This document shows positions 16,525 to 24,106 of a stretch of DNA of 25,515 nt, piece after piece. Origin of the DNA: UBA4874 sp002399435 (GTDB taxonomy: Bacteria; Bacillota; Clostridia; Caldicoprobacterales; DTU083); assembly GCA_036823195.1 (NCBI GenBank), contig DAISGI010000036.1:1-25515 (forward strand). Reading direction: 5' to 3'. A program made the position numbers and the translations under genes. The number at the start of each line of letters is the position of its first letter. The first letter of the stretch is position 1. Below the pieces are notes generated by a model. That model did no database searches, was not told the DNA's origin, and worked only from the letters and a program-made list of their open reading frames with translations.

Positions 16525-17447
16525 ATGACTTGCCCTGAACAAATGCACTCATTTTGGGCTCTCATGCATTTTCGATACTGATTGGGCGGACAGCCATACT
16601 TTTTCCTGAAGCAACGATTGAAATACCCGATGTTATTGAAGCCAATGTCCAGGGCAATCCGCAGAATCTGTTTGTCGGTATGCAGCAACTGACAGGAAGC
16701 TTCGGACAACCGCAGGTTCACCAGATATTCAATCGGGGAACAAGATGTCATCTGCCGGAACAATTTTCCAAAATATCCCGTACTCATGTTTGCTGTGGCG
16801 GCAAGCTGCGGCACAGTGATAGGATCCGACAGATTTTCATTCATATAGATAATTGCCTTCTTCACACTTTGGGCCGCTCCGGCCGCACCCTGGCCGCGCC
16901 TGGGCCTTCGAATGGCATCTGTTGAAAGCACCACATAAGCAAGCAGCTCATACAGACAGGACTTTGCAAGGAGTTCATAGGGGCCGATTGGATTACACAA
17001 AGTGTGATAGGTTTTCTCAAACAGGGGATAAATCCGGTCTCCCTGCCATATCCCCGGCGGACGGTCCGGCAGAAATATGCCGGCTCCCATCTGATTGGCG
17101 CATAACGGCTCCATATACTTTGTCTGTACAACATCGTCCAGCAGTCCCTGAAGAAAAGACATCGAAAAAACAATGCTTCGGTACCGGCATATGCTGTTCC
17201 TGTAAGGCACGGCCATATGCAGACTGTTCCCGGGTACAAAAACCACACTGTTTTCCTTCATCAGCTTCTTTTCCCCGTTGACCGAAAAGACAGTACATCC
17301 CTCATAAACGGCAAAAAACTCCCATTCGTCGTGCCAGTGGCATTCCAAAACCATTCCGCTGATATCCGGACCGTACCAGTCATATGTGGCTATGGGAAAG
17401 TCCCTGTCCCCATGAGTCTTCATTTCGCGCATCGTCCTGTCAACCAT
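16521..17447 (-). CDS. AraC-family transcriptional regulator with cupin sensor domain
   Basis: About 308 residues. The N-terminal half is a cupin-type sugar-sensing domain (HWHDEWEFFAVYEG near residue 40, then SVVFVPGNSLHMAVPY). The last 100 residues hold the paired helix-turn-helix (ITVPQLAATANMSTGYFGKLF and ILRIALDIGFNNIGYFNRCFRKKYG). It is divergent from the alpha-xylosidase gene, across a 300-base region with a tandem palindromic repeat array, so it probably controls the GH31/GH3 genes and its own expression. The start is uncertain: AGGAG is 12 bases from the ATG at 17447, and directly abuts a TTG at 17459. Confidence 0.92.
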   Translation of the reverse strand: MVDRTMREMKTHGDRDFPIATYDWYGPDISGMVLECHWHDEWEFFAVYEGCTVFSVNGEKKLMKENSVVFVPGNSLHMAVPYRNSICRYRSIVFSMSFLQGLLDDVVQTKYMEPLCANQMGAGIFLPDRPPGIWQGDRIYPLFEKTYHTLCNPIGPYELLAKSCLYELLAYVVLSTDAIRRPRRGQGAAGAAQSVKKAIIYMNENLSDPITVPQLAATANMSTGYFGKLFRQMTSCSPIEYLVNLRLSEASCQLLHTDKQILRIALDIGFNNIGYFNRCFRKKYGCPPNQYRKCMRAQNECICSGQVI

Positions 17448-17500
17448 TGATGAAATCAACTCCTGCCTCTTTTTATCCCTTAGGACAAATATCCGTCGTG

Positions 17501-17564
17501 TCCTGAGTAAATTACTTCCTGAGTAAATTACTTCCTGAGCAAATTACCTCCTGAGTAAATTGTT
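17501..17564. repeat. Four tandem 16-bp operator-like repeats
   Basis: Units at 17501-17516, 17517-17532, 17533-17548 and 17549-17564; consensus TCCTGAGTAAATTACT. Units 1 and 2 are identical, and units 3 and 4 carry two or three changes. Each contains the palindrome AGTAAATTACT (perfect in units 1 and 2). The array lies 54 bp upstream of the araC-family start and about 200 bp upstream of the alpha-xylosidase gene. It is the best candidate binding array for the AraC-family protein; binding is inferred. Confidence 0.93.
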
Positions 17565-17608
17565 TCCCGGCAGTTTGTTTAAAGATCAACTGCTTTCTGT
17601 ATGTATTG

Positions 17609-17614
17609 TATAAA
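17609..17614 (+). promoter_or_regulatory. Possible -10 element of the GH31/GH3 transcript
   Basis: TATAAA in an A/T-rich stretch about 150 bases before the GH31 start. No acceptable -35 lies at 16-18 bases, so an activator-dependent promoter is plausible. This is a weak call. Confidence 0.3.
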
Positions 17615-17617
17615 AAA

Positions 17618-17635
17618 TATTGCAATAGTGCAATA
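17618..17635. repeat. Inverted repeat TATTGCA-ATAG-TGCAATA
   Basis: Perfect 7-bp arms around four bases, just downstream of the possible -10 of the GH31 gene, with a further AATGCAA half-site at about 17648-17654. A possible second operator in the divergent control region. It lacks the central CG of a CcpA cre site. Confidence 0.6.
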
Positions 17636-17747
17636 ATTCATCGGAATAATGCAAGCATAGTCATTTGGCAGGCGATATCATTGGAAAGAGAGCAGCAGAA
17701 TATCTCCATCCAGACAAACTCATAATCAGTAATACAACAAAACTTTC

Positions 17748-17754
17748 AGGGAGG
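17748..17754 (+). promoter_or_regulatory. Ribosome binding site deciding a TTG start
   Basis: AGGGAGG lies 7 bases before the TTG at 17762. There is no ATG nearby with a comparable site, so the GH31 gene starts with TTG. Confidence 0.8.
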
Positions 17755-17761
17755 TCTTTCG

Positions 17762-20038
17762 TTGAAATTCACCAATGGATACTGGCTGTTAAAAAAGAAC
17801 GTAAAATGTTATGGCGCAGCTGCGGTTACGGATGTGGCCATTATGCAAAATCGCGTTATTGTGTATGTTTCCCCGACAAAAGTATCAAACAGGGGACAGA
17901 CTCTCACCGGCCCTCTGCTGACCATTGAATTTACTTCCCCGCATATTGATGTGATTGGAATAAGGATGTATCACTTCAAGGGCACGGTGAAACGTGGACC
18001 GGAGTTCGATCTCCATACAAAGGATCTGCAACTGACGGTTACCCAGGATGAAAAGAAGCTGACCATCCTTTCCGGCAGCCTGATCGTCCAGGTGGAAAAG
18101 GATCCTTTCCGTATCTGCTATTATTACGGTGAGAATTTCCTCACCCTGTCCGATACCAAACAACTCGCTTACCTGACGGTGGATCAGAAGCCTTATGTCC
18201 GGGAGCGCCTGAACCTGTCCGTCGGCGAATGCCTGTACGGCCTGGGGGAGCGCTTTTCCAATTTCGTAAAAAACGGTCAGTCGGTGGACATCTGGAATGC
18301 GGATGGAGGTACTTCCTCTGAACAGGCATATAAAAACATCCCTTTTTACGTTTCCAACAGAAAATATGGGGTTTTTATCTGCCACACCGGGAAAATTTCG
18401 TTGGAAATCGGATCGGAATCGGTCTCAAAAACCCAGTTCAGCGTAGACGGCGAGGAGCTGAATTACTTCATGATCGGCGGAGACAGCCTGAAGCAGGTCC
18501 TGATCAATTATACGGATATGACTGGAAAGCCCGCGCTTCCTCCTGCATGGAGCTTCGGCCTGTGGCTGTCCACCTCCTTTACCACTGACTATAACGAAGA
18601 AACTGTCACCCATTTTGTCGATGGCATGGAGAAACGCGGTATCCCGCTTTCCGTCTTTCATTTTGACTGTTTCTGGATGAAGGAATACGAATGGTGCAAT
18701 TTCCGATGGGACCCGGAAAAGTTCCCCCATGTCGAATCCATGCTTTCCCGTTTAAAGGAAAGGGGGCTGAAAATATGCGTCTGGATCAATCCGTATATTG
18801 GTCAGAAATCTCCGCTGTTCCATGAGGGAAAAGAGAACGGATACCTGCTGAAAAAGGCGGATGGCAGCGTCTGGCAATGGGATATGTGGCAGCCGGGAAT
18901 GGCGATTGTGGATTTTACAAATCCCGATGCTGTAAACTGGTACAAGGGATACCTCCGGAAACTCCTTCAGCTGGGTGTGGACTGTTTCAAAACAGACTTC
19001 GGTGAAAGAATCCCGCTGGACGTGTGCTACAGTGACGGTTCCGACCCCGCCAAAATGCATAATTACTATACTTATCTCTACAACAAGGCCGTATTTGAAC
19101 TGCTGCAGGAATGCAGGGGACCGCAGGAAGCCGTATTGTTTGCAAGAAGCGCAACGGCAGGTTCCCAGAAGTATCCGGTTCATTGGAGCGGGGACTGCGA
19201 AGCCACCTACGAATCCATGGCGGAATGTCTTCGCGGAGGGTTGTCACTGGCCCTGGGAGGCTTCGGTTACTGGAGCCATGATATCGGCGGCTTTGAAAAC
19301 ACCGCCACGGCAGACCTGTACAAGCGTTGGGTGGCGTTCGGATTATTGTCCACCCATTCCCGGCTGCACGGCAGTTCGTCCTATCGTGTGCCCTGGCTGT
19401 TTGACGAAGAATCCGTCGATGTACTGAGGTATTTCGTAAACTTAAGAATGAAGCTTATGCCTTATATCTACAGCGCAGCATGTGAAACTTCCCGGACCGG
19501 CATCCCGGTTATGCGGCCCATGGTGATGGAATATACGGACGATGCGGCGTGTGCTTACCTGGAAAGGCAGTATATGCTGGGAGAAAGCATTGTTGTGGCA
19601 CCGATTTTCAACCAAAATGGTTCTTCGGAAATATATCTGCCGGAAGGAACATTCACTCATCTGTTGACCAACGAGACGATCCGCGGCGGGCGTTATATCA
19701 GGAGAACCTACGATTATTTCAGTCTCCCCCTGTGGGTCCGGCCAAACAGTATTCTTGCCATGCTGGAGGAATCGGAAGCGGATAAAGGTACCACGTATGA
19801 CAGTTCCACTCCCATGCTCTTTCATATCTACGAACCGGAAGAAAGTGCCATAGCCAACCTGTATGACAGCAGAGGGGATATCATGTGCACCATACATGCA
19901 AACTCAGACGGCAACAGGGTTACGGTCCGTTTCGAAGGCAAATGTCCAGGCGGCACGGTCCGGGTGTCCCGGAAGGGACAGACCGGGACAGCGCCGATTG
20001 ACAAGGAAGCGGCGGAAGCTGTCGTGCTTTTGTCGTAA
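17762..20038 (+). CDS. yicI: Alpha-xylosidase, GH31 (YicI-like)
   Basis: Releases alpha-1,6-linked xylose from the non-reducing end of xyloglucan-type oligosaccharides (isoprimeverose and longer), in the cytoplasm. 758 residues, close to the 772 of E. coli YicI, and similar along the full length. N-terminal beta-sandwich to about 245, then the (beta/alpha)8 barrel from PALPPAWSFGLWLSTSFTT. The catalytic nucleophile is D412 in FKTDFGERIP and the acid/base is D478 in VHWSGDCEATYESM; the HFDCFWMK motif is also kept. C-terminal beta domains follow. The TTG start is supported by the ribosome site and by the match of MKFTNGYWLL to the YicI N-terminus. It is followed after 142 bases by the GH3 gene, with no terminator seen between them. 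Confidence 0.96.
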   Translation: MKFTNGYWLLKKNVKCYGAAAVTDVAIMQNRVIVYVSPTKVSNRGQTLTGPLLTIEFTSPHIDVIGIRMYHFKGTVKRGPEFDLHTKDLQLTVTQDEKKLTILSGSLIVQVEKDPFRICYYYGENFLTLSDTKQLAYLTVDQKPYVRERLNLSVGECLYGLGERFSNFVKNGQSVDIWNADGGTSSEQAYKNIPFYVSNRKYGVFICHTGKISLEIGSESVSKTQFSVDGEELNYFMIGGDSLKQVLINYTDMTGKPALPPAWSFGLWLSTSFTTDYNEETVTHFVDGMEKRGIPLSVFHFDCFWMKEYEWCNFRWDPEKFPHVESMLSRLKERGLKICVWINPYIGQKSPLFHEGKENGYLLKKADGSVWQWDMWQPGMAIVDFTNPDAVNWYKGYLRKLLQLGVDCFKTDFGERIPLDVCYSDGSDPAKMHNYYTYLYNKAVFELLQECRGPQEAVLFARSATAGSQKYPVHWSGDCEATYESMAECLRGGLSLALGGFGYWSHDIGGFENTATADLYKRWVAFGLLSTHSRLHGSSSYRVPWLFDEESVDVLRYFVNLRMKLMPYIYSAACETSRTGIPVMRPMVMEYTDDAACAYLERQYMLGESIVVAPIFNQNGSSEIYLPEGTFTHLLTNETIRGGRYIRRTYDYFSLPLWVRPNSILAMLEESEADKGTTYDSSTPMLFHIYEPEESAIANLYDSRGDIMCTIHANSDGNRVTVRFEGKCPGGTVRVSRKGQTGTAPIDKEAAEAVVLLS

Positions 20039-20180
20039 TTCCTGTCCAGATCCGTATGCAGCCTGGAGACAGGCCGCATATGGATATTACGCAATGCATT
20101 ATATGTGATTCCATTAGAAGAAGATTTTTAACAGAAGTTCGGACGAGATCAAAACGTATGAGCATGAGAAAGGAGCTCGA

Positions 20181-23069
20181 ATGAAACCATTATATCGTTT
20201 TCAATTGAAGTCACTTTCTTTTGAGGAAAGGGCGAAAGATCTGGTATCTCATCTGACCCGGGAAGAGAAGATTGGGATGGTAACCTCCCGTCTGGACGAT
20301 GTACCCCGCCTGGGAATCAGGAAGACGAACTTTGGTGTGGAAATTGCCAGGGGGCTGGTTCAGCGCGACAACAAGCGGGAGACCACTATTCTCCCCCAGC
20401 CCTGGGGTATGGCTGCCATGTTTGACGATGCTCTCATGGAAAAGCTGGGAGATATGGCCGGAGATGAGGTGCGCATCAGCAATCAGATGGAGGAAAGCCC
20501 CAGTTCCCTGGTATTATTTGGCCCAACCGTGGATATGGAACGGGATCCCCGCTGGGGACGCAATGAGGAAGCTTATGGAGAAGATCCCTGTCTGACCGGG
20601 AAAATGACAGTTGCCTATACGAAGGGCCTTGCGGGAAAGGACCCAAAATATCTGAAGTCCGCTCCCCTGCTCAAACACTTTTATGCAAACAACTACGAAA
20701 ACGAACGTCAGACCACCAGCGCAAATATCACGCCACGCCTGAAGCATGAATACTATCTCAAGGCATTTGAGTCCGCAATCCGCGAAGGTGGTGCAGTAGG
20801 CCTGATGACCGCTTACAATAGGATCAATGGAATAGAAGCCCTGAATAACCCGGATGTATCAGAAATCTGCAAAAAGAAATGGGGCATGATTTTTGCGGTC
20901 AGCGATGGCGGAGATTTTGCACAAAATGTGTCAGCCCACCGCACCTGGGCAAATCATGCAGAGTCGATTGCAGGCGTTCTCGGTGTGGGAGCAGATATGA
21001 TGCTGGACAGCCGTGACATAGTAGATCCAGCTGTGCGTGAAGCATTGAACCGGGGATATCTTTCAGAAGAAAACCTGGATAAGGCTTTGACTGCCATGCT
21101 TCAGATCCGTTTCATGCTTGGAGATTTCGATCCGGAGGAAAATCCATATGCTCACATGGACCCTTCCCTCCTTGCCTGCAGTGAGCATAAACAATTGGCA
21201 GTAAGGGCAGCGGAAGAATCGATGATCCTTCTGGAAAACAGAGGCCTGCTTCCATTGAAGGACGATGGTAAATGTAAACTGGCAGTTTTGGGGCCACTTG
21301 CCAATAAAAACTATACCTGTTGGTACTGTGGCTATGCTCCGCATCAAATATCTGTGACAGAAGGATTACGGGAAAAGCTGGGAGAAAATCGGGTTCTTAT
21401 GGATGAATGTTTTGATCATATCATTCTCAAATCCCGACGGACCGGAAAATATGTCCGGACTGGTGAAAATGGGGAACTGATTGCAGATTCCCCTATCGAA
21501 AGGGCAGAGGTGTTTGAATGCTGTGATTGGGGATTCGGATCCTGGACCCTCCGTTCCTTAAGAACCCGAAAATACATCACGGAAGGCAGCGGGTTGAAAA
21601 AAGCTCCGGATGGAATCAAAACGAATAATACTTCTGCCATTTCGATTCATCCGGGTATGAATTGTGTCTCAGAGGAAGCCTTTGGCTGGTTTGTCAAGGA
21701 ATTGATCAAAGCCAGGAACGAAAATGGTGTTCTGTATCTTAAATCCTGGCAGGACCGTGATATTATTGCCGATGATTCAGGGCATATCGTTTCCGCATCA
21801 ACTCCCGGGGACGGTCTGGAAAAGCAATTTGAAACAGAAGTCTTGTCCTCTGGTAAGGACAGAGCGTCAAAACTGGCTGGAGAAGCCGATTATGTCATCG
21901 TTTGTGCGGGCAATCATCCGCTTATCAACGCCCGTGAAGAACACGACCGGCCGGATATCTGTCTGCCTTTAAAGCAAAGTGCATTATTGGACGCTGCATG
22001 CCATGCCAATGAGAATACCTTGTTATATTTAATTACCGGATATCCCTTCGCCATTGAGAAGGAACGAAGAATAGCAAAGGCAGTACTCTGCTCTACTCAT
22101 CTTGGCCCAGGTCTCGGGCGGGTAGCAACAAATACAATTTTCGGCGATAACAATCCTGCCGGCCGGACTCCAACGACATGGTACCGGTCTGTTCGGGATC
22201 TACCTGCCATGAACGATTATGATATTATGAAAAACAGGACCACTTACCTATATTTTGATGGAGATCCTCTCTATCCTTTTGGCTATGGACAAAGTTACAC
22301 TGAGTTTGACTACTCCAACGCAGAAACAGAAAAGAAGGTATACAAGGAAGACGAGAAAATCAGCGCTTCTGTAACCGTGGAAAACATCGGCCCTTGTAAT
22401 GGAGACGAAGTGGTACAGCTTTATGTGGTCCCGCCTAAATCGGTCTATCCCAGGCCCCGTAAAATGCTGAAGGCTTTTCAACGTGTTTTCGTGAAAAAAG
22501 GTCAGTCCGTTTGTGTGAACCTTTCCTTTCGGGCTTCTGATCTGGCGTTCTGGTGTACGGATACGGAATGCTTTGTAGTAGAGGACGGAGATTATATCCT
22601 GCAAATTGGAGCATCTTCCGAAGATATACGATGTAAAGTTACGGTTCATGTAATTGGCACAGAGATCACCGGCAGGGATGCCCAAAAAAGGAGGAGTGCC
22701 ATCGATGTGGACGATTACCGTGAAGTACAGTTTCTCACAGACAGGAAAGACGCAAAGCCCTATCTGGAAGCCAGGGATTTTCGGAGTTTTGCCGTATATA
22801 AAGGACTGGACCTAAAAGGCTGTGATGCCTTCGAAGCGTTGATTTCATCCCCTGCAGGACATGCGGACCTGATCCTTGCGGACAATAACACAGGAGAGAT
22901 GATAGGCATTTGCAGATCTGCAGGCACCGGAAGCCTGACACAATTTTCTCCCGTTTACTGCAAGATCTGCCCGCAGGATGGGCTATTCGATCTTCGCATT
23001 TGCTTTACGGTACAGACTTCGTTGAAATTTTTCCGCTTCTATTTGAACAAAAGCATAATAGTATCATAG
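20181..23069 (+). CDS. GH3 glycosidase (beta-glucosidase/beta-xylosidase type) with inserted and C-terminal accessory domains
   Basis: Exo-acting retaining beta-glycosidase; no signal peptide, so cytoplasmic. 962 residues. The GH3 barrel spans about 14-310, with RDPRWGRNEEAYGEDP (121-136), the conserved K165-H166 and the nucleophile D242 in FAVSDGGD. The alpha/beta sandwich (about 340-410 and 555-700) is split by an insertion at about 411-553. That insertion contains two repeats of beta-trefoil type (ILKSRRTGKYVRTGENGEL; TLRSLRTRKYITEGSG) resembling fascin-like domains. The probable acid/base lies in REEHDRPDICLP (585-596). A fibronectin-III-like domain covers about 725-825, and a CBM6-like beta-sandwich about 845-957. 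The ATG has AAAGGAG 5 bases upstream. Next to an alpha-xylosidase, a beta-glucosidase acting on xyloglucan fragments is the likely role; specificity is not readable. Confidence 0.93.
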   Translation: MKPLYRFQLKSLSFEERAKDLVSHLTREEKIGMVTSRLDDVPRLGIRKTNFGVEIARGLVQRDNKRETTILPQPWGMAAMFDDALMEKLGDMAGDEVRISNQMEESPSSLVLFGPTVDMERDPRWGRNEEAYGEDPCLTGKMTVAYTKGLAGKDPKYLKSAPLLKHFYANNYENERQTTSANITPRLKHEYYLKAFESAIREGGAVGLMTAYNRINGIEALNNPDVSEICKKKWGMIFAVSDGGDFAQNVSAHRTWANHAESIAGVLGVGADMMLDSRDIVDPAVREALNRGYLSEENLDKALTAMLQIRFMLGDFDPEENPYAHMDPSLLACSEHKQLAVRAAEESMILLENRGLLPLKDDGKCKLAVLGPLANKNYTCWYCGYAPHQISVTEGLREKLGENRVLMDECFDHIILKSRRTGKYVRTGENGELIADSPIERAEVFECCDWGFGSWTLRSLRTRKYITEGSGLKKAPDGIKTNNTSAISIHPGMNCVSEEAFGWFVKELIKARNENGVLYLKSWQDRDIIADDSGHIVSASTPGDGLEKQFETEVLSSGKDRASKLAGEADYVIVCAGNHPLINAREEHDRPDICLPLKQSALLDAACHANENTLLYLITGYPFAIEKERRIAKAVLCSTHLGPGLGRVATNTIFGDNNPAGRTPTTWYRSVRDLPAMNDYDIMKNRTTYLYFDGDPLYPFGYGQSYTEFDYSNAETEKKVYKEDEKISASVTVENIGPCNGDEVVQLYVVPPKSVYPRPRKMLKAFQRVFVKKGQSVCVNLSFRASDLAFWCTDTECFVVEDGDYILQIGASSEDIRCKVTVHVIGTEITGRDAQKRRSAIDVDDYREVQFLTDRKDAKPYLEARDFRSFAVYKGLDLKGCDAFEALISSPAGHADLILADNNTGEMIGICRSAGTGSLTQFSPVYCKICPQDGLFDLRICFTVQTSLKFFRFYLNKSIIVS

Positions 23070-23152
23070 GAATCATGGGACTCATTCAAGTTATGTATTG
23101 CTGAGATAGGCGAACGCCTTGAAACGCTTTGTTCAAATCATTATTCAAACTC

Positions 23153-23190
23153 GTCGCCGGAGGTAGCTGCTCCATCTGCCTCCGGACGAC
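23153..23190. repeat. Strong hairpin between convergent GH3 and acetyltransferase genes
   Basis: Arms 23153-23166 and 23176-23190 pair over about 14 bp, with one bulge and one G-U pair, around a 9-base loop. It lies between two convergent genes, as a bidirectional terminator would, but neither side has a T-tract. Its role is therefore uncertain. Confidence 0.6.
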
Positions 23191-23230
23191 AAGTCCCGTA
23201 TTGGAATGTATAACAGCTAAGTCGCCTGGA

Positions 23231-23731
23231 TTAGAGATGTCTTTGCATCACAACAATTACGTGGCTTTCTGTTTGTGCTTCTACACCTGTTTTTTGAAAA
23301 TGATTCTTGATCCAAAAGGATTCACTTTGAGGATTTCCCTTCATATATCCAAGCTTTACAGAAGAAAATCCGGATTCTTTTAAGTATTTGCAGGCTTCCG
23401 TGATGATGGCAGTCCCAATTCCCTTCCCCTGTACTTGCTGATTCATCATGAAGAAGCCTATAAAGGCGGTTTTTGCATCGGGATACCCGGATATTAAATC
23501 CATCACCGCAATAAGCAATTCACCTTTATAAAAGCCAAGATAATATTTATCTTTCAGTGCTTTTCCCTTTGGTAATGACGTCAGATCTTTTTTTAAGCTG
23601 CAAATCGTTACAAATGGTGGACAATATTGATAATACAATGGATTGTTTTTACAAAGCATATACACTTCCGGTATATCGGCTTCTTCCATTCGCTTCACTC
23701 GATATTCCGTAGACAATAATTCAATTTCCAT
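23231..23731 (-). CDS. GNAT-family N-acetyltransferase
   Basis: 166 residues, a single GNAT fold. It would move an acetyl group from acetyl-CoA to an unknown substrate. The acetyl-CoA loop is QVQGKGIGTAIITEA (about 98-112), and the last third has ESFWIKNHFQKTG, typical of the family. Size and motif order are normal and the frame is intact. The ATG at 23731 lacks a well-placed ribosome site (GGAGG is 16 bases away), and the start overlaps an upstream relic frame. The gene may have lost its original promoter. It is not linked in function to the sugar genes. Confidence 0.88.
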   Translation of the reverse strand: MEIELLSTEYRVKRMEEADIPEVYMLCKNNPLYYQYCPPFVTICSLKKDLTSLPKGKALKDKYYLGFYKGELLIAVMDLISGYPDAKTAFIGFFMMNQQVQGKGIGTAIITEACKYLKESGFSSVKLGYMKGNPQSESFWIKNHFQKTGVEAQTESHVIVVMQRHL

Positions 23732-23889
23732 CTGCTATTATTCGCCGCCTCCATTCTCTTCTGCCAGTCTTCCATGATACGCAGCTTGTCTCCAATATGA
23801 GTTACGGCATATGACCATGCATCAGGGTTCCGTGGTAATATAAGTCAGGCATGTTTAAGCTCCTCTATTGCATCGTGAGTTTCGCTCTT
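23695..23889 (-). pseudogene. Decayed gene fragment upstream of the acetyltransferase
   Basis: One reading frame gives protein-like sequence on both sides of an in-frame TGA (23845-23847). Before it is THDAIEELKHA; after it come PRNPDAWSYAVTHIGDK and LRIMEDWQKRMEAAN, ending at TGA 23695-23697. I do not recognise the family. It overlaps the 5' end of the acetyltransferase gene by 37 bases. The Glu/Lys-rich, proline-started helix pattern looks like real former coding sequence, but it is short. Confidence 0.35.
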
Positions 23890-24056
23890 TTATAGCTAAT
23901 TGCCAAAATCCAACCTCTCCTGCAAAATTCTTTATGCAATGTTTTACCATGGCAAATATCAACTTTCAATAATTCAATGCAAAAAAAGTATAGGTGCATC
24001 CGGCCGCCAAGAGGTAGTTGCTGATCTTATAATTGATTGTGCGGCAGATCAAATAT

Positions 24057-24105
24057 TCTTCGCATTTTCTTTACGGAACAGACTTCTGTATTTTGGTTGG
24101 AATTT
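24057..24105 (+). pseudogene. Relic of a second GH3-type C-terminal (CBM6-like) region
   Basis: Bases 24057-24086 match 22991-23020, near the 3' end of the GH3 gene, at 28 of 30 positions. The matching frame gives LRIFFTEQTS against LRICFTVQTS in the intact gene. Similarity fades on both sides, and small insertions break the frame. Bases about 23990-24056, in another frame, read GASGRQEVVADLIIDCAADQ, which could be the preceding part of the same domain after a frameshift. The rest of the 23890-24056 stretch shows nothing recognisable. Confidence 0.45.
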
Positions 24106-24106
24106 C

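Noticed and set aside
17501..17564. The 16-bp tandem repeats as a CRISPR array
   Set aside because: Units are 16 bp, directly abutting and without spacers, and no cas genes are near.
20061..20074. GCCTG-GAGA-CAGGC hairpin between GH31 and GH3 as a terminator
   Set aside because: Only five pairs and no T-tract, so read-through into the GH3 gene is expected.
23117..23138. A CcpA cre-like site after the GH3 gene (TTGAAACGCTTTGTTCAA)
   Set aside because: It is one base short of the cre spacing and lies downstream of the gene, where catabolite control would not be expected.
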